From NCBI RefSeq assembly GCF_009857595.1, contig NZ_WWCU01000031.1, positions 1-64,000 of the forward strand: a DNA stretch of 64,000 bases. Reading direction: 5' to 3'. The stretch is from Pseudoduganella aquatica (GTDB taxonomy: Bacteria; Pseudomonadota; Gammaproteobacteria; Burkholderiales; Burkholderiaceae_D). Of the stretch, positions 1 through 7,756 are shown piece after piece. Made by a program: the position numbers and the translations under genes. Numbering within the stretch: the stretch's first letter is position 1; each line of letters starts with the position of its first letter. Under the pieces are notes generated by a model that saw only the letters and a list, made by a program, of their open reading frames with translations, was not told where the DNA came from and did not search any database.

Positions 1-3000
1 CCGCCGCCCTGAGCAGCGCGCAAGCCGCCGCCCTGAGCACCGCCAACGTGGCCGCGCTGGAAACGGCTGATCTGGCTGCGCTGAAAACCGCCGCCATCCG
101 CGCCCTGAGCAGCAGCCAGGTTGGCGCACTGACCACCGACCAGGTTGTCGCCCTGAGCACCACGCAAGTGGCTGCCCTGGTCAGCAGCCAGGCTGCCGGC
201 CTGGGTACCGACGCCATCCGCGCTATCGAAACGCGTGACCTGGCAGCGATTGGCACCGGCATCATCTCCACGCTGAGCTCGACGCAGATCACCGCGCTGT
301 CGACCGACCAGGTTGCGTCCTTGAACTCGGCCGCCATCGGGGCGCTGAGCACCCAAGGTATCGCCAACGGCCTGAAGAGCAATCAGGTTGTCGCGCTGGG
401 ATCGCACCAGTTCGCCGCGATGAACGCGCTGCAAGTGGCTGCCCTGAGCACCGAAGGCATCGCCGCCATCGAGACCAATGACCTGCGCGGCCTCACGACC
501 GCCGCCATCGCCGGCCTGCGCACCGCGCAAGTCGCCGTGCTGACCACCGACCAGGTGGCCAACCTGTCGGCCACGCAAGTTGCCGCGTTGACTACGGCTG
601 CCGTTGCACAAGGTCTGAAAACCCACCAGGTCGTAGCGCTGACCACCGACGCCGCCGCCGCCCTGAGCAGCGCGCAAGCCGCCGCCCTGAGCACCGCCAA
701 CGTGGCCGCGCTGGAAACGGCTGATCTGGCTGCGCTGAAAACCGCCGCCATCCGCGCCCTGAGCAGCAGCCAGGTTGGCGCGCTGACCACCGACCAGGTT
801 GTTGCCCTGAGCACCACGCAAGTGGCCGCGCTGGTGAGCAGCCAGGCTGCCGGCCTGGGCACCGACGCCATCCGCGCCATTGAAACGCGTGATCTGGCGG
901 CGATTGGCACCAGCATCATCTCGACCCTGAGCTCGACGCAGATCACCGCGCTGTCGACCGATCAGGTTGCGTCCTTGAACTCGGCCGCCATCGGCGCGCT
1001 GAGCACCACCGGCATCGCCAACGGCCTGAAGACCAACCAGGTCGCCGCGCTGGCGTCGCATCAGTTCGCCGCGATGAATGCGCTGCAGGTGGCGGCGCTG
1101 AGCACCGACGGCATTGCCGCCATTGAAACCAACGACCTGCGCGGCCTCACGACCGCCGCCATCGCCGGCCTGCGCACCGCGCAAGTGGCCGCGCTGAGCA
1201 CCGACCAGGTAGCCAACCTGTCGTCCGTGCAAGTCGCCGCGCTGAGCACGGCAGCGATTGCACAGGGTCTGAAAACCCATCAGATCGCCGCACTGACGGT
1301 TGCCGGCGCCGGCGCACTGAGCTCGGTCCAGGCTACCGCGCTGAGCACCGCCAACGTCGCTGCGCTGGAAACGTCCGATCTGGCCGCACTGAGCACCGCA
1401 GCAGTTCGTGCGCTGAGCAGCAGCCAGGTAGGCGCGCTGACCACCGACCAGGTTGTCGCCCTGAGCACCACGCAAGTGGCCGCCCTGGTCAGCAGCCAGG
1501 CCGCCGGCTTCGGCACCGACGCCATCCGCGCCATTGAAACGCGTGATCTGGCGGTGATCGGCACCAGCATCATCTCGACCCTGAAATCGACCCAGGTTGG
1601 CGCGCTGACCACCGACCAGGTTTCGTCCCTGAGCTCGGCGGCTGTCGGCGCCCTGAGCACGTCCAGCATCGCCAATGGCCTGAAGACCGACCAAGTCGTG
1701 GCGCTGGGCTCGCACCAGTTCGCCGCGCTGAGCGCGCTGCAAGTGGCTGCGCTGAGCACCGAGGGCATCGCCGCCATCGAAACCAACGACCTGCGCGGCC
1801 TGACCACGGCCGCCATCGCCGGCCTGCGGACCGCGCAAGTGGCCGCGCTGACCACCGACCAGGTAGCCAACCTGTCGACCGCGCAAGTTGCCGCGCTGAC
1901 GACGGCTGCGATCGCCCAAGGCTTGAAAACCAGCCAGATCGCAGCACTGACGGTCGCCGAAGCAGGCGTGCTGAGCTCGGCACAGCTTGCCTCGTTGAGC
2001 ACCGCCAACGTGGCCGCGCTGGAAACCTCCGACCTCGCCGCGCTGCAGACCACGGCCGTACGCGGCCTCAGCAGCAGCCAGATCGCCGCGCTGACCACGG
2101 ATCAGGTGGTGGCCCTGACCACGTCGCAAGCTGCAACCCTGGGCAGTCACCAGGTCGCGGCCCTGACCACCGACGGCATCCGCGCCATGCAAACGGCGGA
2201 TCTGACGGTACTGGCCAGCCTGGGCATCGCCGCGCTGGGTTCGGCGCAGGTTGGCGCGCTCACCACCGACCAGATCGTGTCGCTGAACACCTCCGCCATC
2301 TCCGCGCTGAGCACCGCCAATATCTCGGCCGGTCTGCGTACCCACCAGATCGTGGCGCTGGGTACCCACCAGATCGCCGTGCTGAACTCGGTGCAAGTGG
2401 CCGCGCTGAACACCGCCAACATCGCGGCGCTGGAAACGTCCGATCTGCGCGCCATCGCCACGGCCGGCATCGCCGGCCTGAAGACCGCGCAAGTGGCGGC
2501 CCTGACGACCGACCAGGTCGCCAGCCTGACGACCATGCAAGTGGCGGCGCTGAGCACCGCTGCGCTGGCGCAAGGCTTCGGCACCGACCAGGTGCGCGCG
2601 CTGTCGACCACCGAAGTGCAGGCGCTGCGCACCAGCCAGCTGCAAGCGCTGACCACGACCAACATCGCGGCCATGGAGACGTCGGACCTGAACGCGCTGC
2701 TGACGTCCCAGGTTGCCGGCCTGCGCACCGCGCAGATCCGCGCACTGACGACCGACCAGATCAAGGCGATGGGCACGACCCAGATCCACGCCCTGACCAC
2801 GCTGCAGATCCATGCGCTGACCAGCGACCATGTCGGCGCGATGAGCGCAACGCAGATCGCCTCGCTGATCAGCCTGACCCCTGTCGTGCTCGACCTGGAC
2901 GGCAACGGCATCAAGACCCGCAGCATCACCGAAGGCGTGCAGTTCGACATGCGCGCGGATGGCAGCAAGGTCAACACGGGCTGGGTGGGCGAGGGCGACG

Positions 3001-3659
3001 GCCTGCTGGCCCTGGACCGCAACAACGACGGCGTCATCAACGACGGCAGCGAACTGTTCGGCTCCTCGACCAAGCTGGCTGACGGCAGCACCGCCGCCAA
3101 CGGCTACGCTGCCATGGCCGAGCTGGATAGCAACGGCGACGGCGTGATCAGCGGCGCGGACAGCAGCTTCGACAAGCTGCGCGTCTGGGTCGACGGCAAT
3201 GCCGACGGCGTCAGCCAGGCCGACGAGCTGAAGACGCTGGCGCAGCTGCAGATCACCAAGCTGAACCTGGACGTGGCCAAAGGCAGCGCCATTGAGCACG
3301 GCAACATCTCCGGCCTGACCTCGACGTTTGAGACCAGCGACGGCCAGCAGCACCAGGCGGCCGACGTCTGGTTCCTGGCGGCGCCGGCGGCGAACCTGCG
3401 CGGCAGCGTCAATGGCTTGGTGCAGGCGATGGCCGGCTACGGCGGCGAGGCGGCTCCGGCCACCGGCGGCGCGCTCAAGCTGGACGACGCCGGCCAGGGC
3501 GTGGCGGCCGGTGCGGCCCAGCTGGCCGATGCGCTGAACCAGTTCGACGCCAGCAAGCTGAACGCCACTGCCGCCCAGGCGGCGCCTGCCGACGAGCTGC
3601 GCCTCAAAGCGCTGCACGGCGCAGGCAGCAACGGCGGCATCCTGGCAGCGCCGAAGTAA
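1..3659 (+). CDS. Octapeptide-repeat surface protein with C-terminal Asp-rich domain, probable type I secretion substrate (5' end outside window)
   Basis: The frame is open to the left edge, so the true start lies upstream; 1,218 residues are visible. Up to about visible residue 955 the protein is only octapeptides of the form Q-[VIL]-x-A-L-x-[ST]-x. Units opening with an acidic step (ETADL, ETRDL, ETNDL) divide the array into blocks of 7, 10 and 10 units. This 218-residue pattern is seen four times. A domain of about 180 residues follows with Asp-rich loops DLDGNG, DRNNDG, DSNGDG and DGNADG, EF-hand-like and probably calcium binding. An Ala-rich tail ends in GGILAAPK. The next gene encodes a shorter paralogue, and a type I ABC/HlyD pair lies downstream, so secretion by that system is inferred. 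Similar Massilia-type proteins are often labelled heme utilisation or adhesin proteins, but I see no direct evidence for heme binding. Confidence 0.85.
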   Translation, partial: AALSSAQAAALSTANVAALETADLAALKTAAIRALSSSQVGALTTDQVVALSTTQVAALVSSQAAGLGTDAIRAIETRDLAAIGTGIISTLSSTQITALSTDQVASLNSAAIGALSTQGIANGLKSNQVVALGSHQFAAMNALQVAALSTEGIAAIETNDLRGLTTAAIAGLRTAQVAVLTTDQVANLSATQVAALTTAAVAQGLKTHQVVALTTDAAAALSSAQAAALSTANVAALETADLAALKTAAIRALSSSQVGALTTDQVVALSTTQVAALVSSQAAGLGTDAIRAIETRDLAAIGTSIISTLSSTQITALSTDQVASLNSAAIGALSTTGIANGLKTNQVAALASHQFAAMNALQVAALSTDGIAAIETNDLRGLTTAAIAGLRTAQVAALSTDQVANLSSVQVAALSTAAIAQGLKTHQIAALTVAGAGALSSVQATALSTANVAALETSDLAALSTAAVRALSSSQVGALTTDQVVALSTTQVAALVSSQAAGFGTDAIRAIETRDLAVIGTSIISTLKSTQVGALTTDQVSSLSSAAVGALSTSSIANGLKTDQVVALGSHQFAALSALQVAALSTEGIAAIETNDLRGLTTAAIAGLRTAQVAALTTDQVANLSTAQVAALTTAAIAQGLKTSQIAALTVAEAGVLSSAQLASLSTANVAALETSDLAALQTTAVRGLSSSQIAALTTDQVVALTTSQAATLGSHQVAALTTDGIRAMQTADLTVLASLGIAALGSAQVGALTTDQIVSLNTSAISALSTANISAGLRTHQIVALGTHQIAVLNSVQVAALNTANIAALETSDLRAIATAGIAGLKTAQVAALTTDQVASLTTMQVAALSTAALAQGFGTDQVRALSTTEVQALRTSQLQALTTTNIAAMETSDLNALLTSQVAGLRTAQIRALTTDQIKAMGTTQIHALTTLQIHALTSDHVGAMSATQIASLISLTPVVLDLDGNGIKTRSITEGVQFDMRADGSKVNTGWVGEGDGLLALDRNNDGVINDGSELFGSSTKLADGSTAANGYAAMAELDSNGDGVISGADSSFDKLRVWVDGNADGVSQADELKTLAQLQITKLNLDVAKGSAIEHGNISGLTSTFETSDGQQHQAADVWFLAAPAANLRGSVNGLVQAMAGYGGEAAPATGGALKLDDAGQGVAAGAAQLADALNQFDASKLNATAAQAAPADELRLKALHGAGSNGGILAAPK
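48..2663 (+). repeat. Four tandem 654-bp super-repeats inside the first repeat gene
   Basis: The N-[VI]-A-A-L/M-E-T-x-D-L segment recurs with its first marked codon at 48, 702, 1356, 2010 and 2664, exactly 654 bases apart each time. Each unit encodes 27 short repeats (7+10+10): 25 of 8 residues and two of 9 residues (the xGLKT-type units), giving 218 residues. By eye the first two copies are nearly identical in DNA, the third is close, and the fourth is clearly more diverged. Array homogenisation therefore appears strongest toward the 5' side. Confidence 0.9.
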
Positions 3660-3705
3660 GCAAAACGCAGTACGGAAAGGTGAGTTCTTCCCTTTCCTCA
3701 AAATC

Positions 3706-3740
3706 AAAAGCGGCAAGACGACCAGTCTTGCCGCTTTTTT
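3706..3740 (+). terminator. Rho-independent terminator after the first repeat gene
   Basis: A perfect 14-bp stem, AAAAGCGGCAAGAC / GTCTTGCCGCTTTT, with a five-base loop (GACCA) runs into a T tract. It starts about 46 bases after the stop codon. Confidence 0.9.
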
Positions 3741-3746
3741 CTTGGC

Positions 3747-3774
3747 TTTGCCCTCCGCTCTTACCTCTTAGAAT
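3747..3774 (+). promoter_or_regulatory. Candidate promoter for the second repeat gene
   Basis: TTTGCC at 3747-3752 and TAGAAT at 3769-3774 are separated by 16 bases, between the terminator of the first repeat gene and the next start. A start of transcription near 3781 would leave a leader of about 30 bases. The -35 match is weak. Confidence 0.35.
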
Positions 3775-3811
3775 CGGGATAACTTTTTAAACTGACTATT
3801 GAGGCGGACCT

Positions 3812-6800
3812 TTGGCCACTACCACTTTGCAGATCGCGGATCTGACGACGCAGCAAATCACCGCCCTGGCGGTCAGCGTGTTCGCGGCGCTCAACTCCAG
3901 CCAGGCTGCATCCCTGAGTGCGCAGCAGGTCGCGGTGCTGTCCTCGGCCCAGGCCGGCGCGCTGACGGCCAGCGCCTTTGGTGCGCTGGCGCCGGAAGAC
4001 ATCGCCGCGCTCAGCGTGGCCGCCTTCGCCGGCGTCAAGCCGGCGCAGCTGGCCGCTTTGGGCGCCGGCCAGGCCGCCGCGCTCACCAGCGCCCAGATGG
4101 CCGTGCTGAGCGCGATGCAGCTGGCCAGCCTGCGCGCCGAGGCCGTGGCCGCGCTGGACGCGGTGGACATCGCCGCGCTGCGCACCGCCGCCATCGCCGC
4201 CCTGAAAACCAGCCAGGCCGCTGCCCTGAACGGCGGCCAGGTCGCCGCGCTGAGCACGCTGCAGGCGCGCGCGCTCAGTTCCAGCCAGCTCAATGCGCTG
4301 TCGGCCGAGGCGCTGGCCGCGCTGGAGACGGCCGACTTCGCCGCGCTGCGCAGCAACGCCATCAGCGGCCTGGGCACGCGCCAGATCGCCGCGCTGGGCC
4401 TGGCGCATGTGGCCGCGCTCAGCACCGCGCAGGCCGCCGCCCTCAACAGCCGCCAGCTCAACGCCTTCGGCCTGGACGCGCTTGCCGCGCTCGACACGGC
4501 CGACCTGGCCGCGCTCAAGGCGTTCGCCGTGCGCGGCCTGGACGGCGCCCATCTGGCCGCGCTGGGCACGCGCGGCGCGCAGGCGCTCACCACCGCCCAG
4601 ATCGCCGCCTTGACCACCGTGCAACTGGCCGGCGGCCTGGACGCGGCCCAGCTGGCCGCCTTCACTTCGCGCCAGATCGGCGCGCTGTCGAGCCAGCAGT
4701 TCGGCGCGCTGTCGCTGGCCGCCGTGGCCGCCATCGACGCGGCCGACATCGCGGCCCTGTCGACCCGCGTCATCGCCGCCCTGAAGAACGAGCAGCTGGC
4801 CGCCTTCAGCACGGCGCAGCTGGCCGCGCTGACCACGGCCCAGGCCGCCGCACTGGGCACGGCGCAGCTGGCCGCGCTGTCCGCCGCCGCCATCGCCGCC
4901 CTGGAAACGGCCGACCTGGCCGCGCTGAAAACCACGCTGCTTGCCCGCTTCAGCGCCGCGCAGATCGCCGCCCTCGGCAGCGACGGCGTGCGCGCCCTGA
5001 CCCTGGCCCAGACCCTGGCGCTCACCCCGGCCCAGCTGGCCGCGTTCAGCGCCGGCCAGGCTGGCGCGCTGCGCAGCCAGCAGGTGGGCGCGCTCACTTC
5101 CGCCCAGCTGGGCGCGCTGTCCGAGGCCGCCATCGCCGCCCTCGGCACGGAGGATATCGCCGCCCTCAAGGCCTTTGCCCTGGCGGGCCTGCAGACCGCG
5201 CAGCTGGCCGCGCTGAGCGCGCCGCAGCTGGCCGCCCTGACCACCCAGCAGGCCGCCGCGCTGAGCAACGCCCAGGTGCTGAGCCTGACGGCTTCCGCGC
5301 TGGCCGGCCTGGAAACGGCGGACCTGGCGGCGCTGCGCAGCAGCGCCATCGCCGGCCTGTCGGCGGCCCAGCTGGCCGCCTTCGACGCCGCCCGCATGCG
5401 CGCCCTGGGCACGCAGCAGATCGCCGCGCTGACCACCGCGCAGCTGGCCGGCGCCATCAGCACGGCCCAGATCGCCGCGCTGACCTCGGCCCAGCTGGGC
5501 GCGCTCAGCGCCGTCCAGTTCGGCGCGCTGTCCGGCGAAGCGCTGGCGGCGCTGGAAACGTCGGACCTGGCCGGCCTGCGCCTGGCCATCTTCGCCGCCT
5601 TGAAGACCAACCAGCTCGCCGCGCTTTCCACGGCCCAGATCGCCAGCCTGACCGGCTCCCAGATCACTGCCCTCAACACCGCTGCGCTGAACGCGCTGAG
5701 CGACGGCCAGCTTGCCGCGCTGAGCACGCTGCAAATGGCTTACCTGACCAATGTGCAGGTGGCCTCGCTGTCCACGGCGGCCCTGGCCGCGCTGGGCACG
5801 GACGGCTTGGGCGCGCTGCGCGCCAGCGCCGTTGCGGCACTGCGGACGGCGCAGATCGCCGCGCTGGACACGGCCCAGGTGGTGGCGCTGAACACCCAGC
5901 AGGCCGGCGCGCTGAGCGCCGCGCAGCTGGCGGCTTTCGGCACCGCCGCCATCCAGGCCCTGCAGACGGCCGACGTGGCCGCGCTGTCGGTCTACGCGGC
6001 CGCCGGCCTGGCCAGCAACCAGCTGGCGGCGCTGGGCAGCGCCCAGGTGGCCGCGCTGAGCGCCGGCCATATCGGCCAGATCAATTCGCGCCAGTTGGCG
6101 CAAGGCTGGGGCAGCAGCCAGATCGCCGCCCTCAGTTCGCTGCAGGTGGGCGGGCTGACCAATGCGCAGCTGTCGCTGTGGTCCAGCGAGGCCATCGCCG
6201 CGATTGAAAGCCGCGACATCGGCGGCCTGAAGGCGTCCGTGCTGGCCGCCTTCAGCAGCGCCCAGATCGCCATGCTGAGCGGCGGCCAGGTCGGCGCCTT
6301 CAGCCTGTCCCAGCTGGGCGCGCTGAGCAGCGACACCATCGCTTCTTTGAGTACGGTCCAGGTCGCCGCGCTCACGAGCGCCCACGCCGCCGCGCTGAGC
6401 ACGGCGCAAGTGGCCGCGCTGTCCGGCGCCGCCTTTGGCGCGCTGGACGCCGAGGACGTGGCCGCGCTGAAAACCGCCGCCGTGGCGCTGCTGAAAACCG
6501 CGCAGATCGCCGCGCTGGGCACGGCCCAGGTGGCGGCGCTGACCACCGCCCAGGCCGCGCTGCTGAACGGCGCGCAGCTGGCCGCGCTCGGCACCGGCGC
6601 CATCGCCGGGCTGGAAGGGCAGGACGTGGCGGTGCTGGCCACCGCCGCCGTGCGCGCGCTGGGCACGGCGCAGATCCGCGCGCTGAGCACGCTGCAAATC
6701 GCCAGCCTGAACAGCGCCCAGATCTGCGCGCTGACGTCCACCCAGGTGCAGGCGCTGAGCGTGGAACAGGTCGCTGCCCTGTCCAGCTTGTACACCCCGC

Positions 6801-7594
6801 TGGTGCTGGACCTGGACGGCAACGGCGTCAGCACCCTGGGCCTGTCGGCCGGCGTGCGCTTCGACATGCTGGCGGCCGGCGCGCCGGTGGCCACCGGCTG
6901 GGCCGGTCCGGCCGACGGCCTGCTGGCCCTGGACCGCAACGGCGACGGCCGCATCGGCGACGGCGGCGAACTGTTCGGTTCCGGCACCACGCTGGCCAGC
7001 GGCGCCAAGGCCGGCAACGGCTACCAGGCGCTGGCCGAACTCGACAGCAACGGCGACGGCGCCATCAGCGCGGACGACGCCGCCTTCAGCCGCCTGCGCG
7101 TGTGGGTTGATAGCAACAGCGACGGCGTCAGCGCCGCCGCCGAGCTGCACACGCTGGACGAGCTGCACATCACCCGCATCGGCCTGCAGGGCAAGCAGGA
7201 CGTGTCGCTCAACAACGGCAATATCGTCGGGCTGACGTCGAGCTACCAGAGCGCCGACGGCGCCAGCCACGCGGCGGCCGACGTGTGGTTTGCCGGCAGC
7301 GCCGCCAAGCCGGGCGCGGCCGATCTGCGCAGCAGCGTCAGCGGCCTGGTGCAGGCGCTGTCGTCCTACGCCCATGCCGCGCCGCCCGCCGGGGGCGGCA
7401 GCCTGGGCCTGGGCAACGGCGGCGCCGGCGGCATCGACCTGGGTGCCTGCGTGGCGCAAATGGCCGACAGCCTGCAGCGCTTCGGCCTGGCCGCGGCGGG
7501 CAGCGCGGCGGCGCAGGCCGGCCCGGCCGACGCGCCGCGCTTGCCGTTCTGGCACGGCGCCGCGCAGCAGGGCTGGCTGGCTGCGGCGAAATAA
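3812..7594 (+). CDS. Octapeptide-repeat surface protein with C-terminal Asp-rich domain, probable type I secretion substrate
   Basis: 1,260 residues. The start is TTG at 3812: an in-frame TGA at 3800-3802 excludes earlier starts, and GAGG at 3801-3804 gives a well-spaced ribosome binding site. Repeats start within the first 10 residues, with no Sec signal. Residues to about 990 are octapeptides Q-[VIL]-x-A-L-x-x-x in blocks of 7 or 10 units that start with ADL, EDI, SDL, RDI or similar. Several 10-unit blocks have a 9-residue sixth unit (LAGGLDA, LAQGWGS). Residues about 995-1180 form the Asp-rich domain (DLDGNG, DRNGDG, DSNGDG, DSNSDG). The tail ends in QGWLAAAK, like the tails of the other two repeat proteins here. 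It is more diverged internally than the first repeat protein. A surface or adhesive role is inferred from the family and the secretion neighbours. Confidence 0.85.
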   Translation: MATTTLQIADLTTQQITALAVSVFAALNSSQAASLSAQQVAVLSSAQAGALTASAFGALAPEDIAALSVAAFAGVKPAQLAALGAGQAAALTSAQMAVLSAMQLASLRAEAVAALDAVDIAALRTAAIAALKTSQAAALNGGQVAALSTLQARALSSSQLNALSAEALAALETADFAALRSNAISGLGTRQIAALGLAHVAALSTAQAAALNSRQLNAFGLDALAALDTADLAALKAFAVRGLDGAHLAALGTRGAQALTTAQIAALTTVQLAGGLDAAQLAAFTSRQIGALSSQQFGALSLAAVAAIDAADIAALSTRVIAALKNEQLAAFSTAQLAALTTAQAAALGTAQLAALSAAAIAALETADLAALKTTLLARFSAAQIAALGSDGVRALTLAQTLALTPAQLAAFSAGQAGALRSQQVGALTSAQLGALSEAAIAALGTEDIAALKAFALAGLQTAQLAALSAPQLAALTTQQAAALSNAQVLSLTASALAGLETADLAALRSSAIAGLSAAQLAAFDAARMRALGTQQIAALTTAQLAGAISTAQIAALTSAQLGALSAVQFGALSGEALAALETSDLAGLRLAIFAALKTNQLAALSTAQIASLTGSQITALNTAALNALSDGQLAALSTLQMAYLTNVQVASLSTAALAALGTDGLGALRASAVAALRTAQIAALDTAQVVALNTQQAGALSAAQLAAFGTAAIQALQTADVAALSVYAAAGLASNQLAALGSAQVAALSAGHIGQINSRQLAQGWGSSQIAALSSLQVGGLTNAQLSLWSSEAIAAIESRDIGGLKASVLAAFSSAQIAMLSGGQVGAFSLSQLGALSSDTIASLSTVQVAALTSAHAAALSTAQVAALSGAAFGALDAEDVAALKTAAVALLKTAQIAALGTAQVAALTTAQAALLNGAQLAALGTGAIAGLEGQDVAVLATAAVRALGTAQIRALSTLQIASLNSAQICALTSTQVQALSVEQVAALSSLYTPLVLDLDGNGVSTLGLSAGVRFDMLAAGAPVATGWAGPADGLLALDRNGDGRIGDGGELFGSGTTLASGAKAGNGYQALAELDSNGDGAISADDAAFSRLRVWVDSNSDGVSAAAELHTLDELHITRIGLQGKQDVSLNNGNIVGLTSSYQSADGASHAAADVWFAGSAAKPGAADLRSSVSGLVQALSSYAHAAPPAGGGSLGLGNGGAGGIDLGACVAQMADSLQRFGLAAAGSAAAQAGPADAPRLPFWHGAAQQGWLAAAK

Positions 7595-7655
7595 ATGGAC
7601 AGAAACGAACAGAAGCGGAAATAAGCGTAGCGCAGCCTTCCAAGCGCCCCGGAAA

Positions 7656-7682
7656 AGCGGCAAGATAGCCCATCTTGCCGCT
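7656..7682 (+). terminator. Hairpin after the second repeat gene (possible terminator or attenuator)
   Basis: An 11-bp stem, AGCGGCAAGAT / ATCTTGCCGCT, with loop AGCCC lies about 60 bases past the stop. Its core matches the terminator after the upstream paralogue with compensating arms, but no T tract follows. It may be a weak terminator that allows read-through into the transporter genes. A TAGAAT -10-like box follows at 7692-7697. Confidence 0.5.
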
Positions 7683-7756
7683 GGTCTGCGGTAGAATCCC
7701 CAGACCGGGTGTATCTTGCACGGATGCAACTCGCACTTACTAGCCCAACCGAGACG

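Noticed and set aside
48..2663. CRISPR-like periodicity
   Set aside because: The 24-base period is continuous coding repeat without spacers, and substitutions keep the amino acid pattern.
1..2870. TAL-effector-like repeats (LTPxQVVAI resembles LTTDQVVAL)
   Set aside because: The period is 8, not 33-35 residues, there is no variable di-residue pair, and the proteins carry a type I secretion-type C-terminus.
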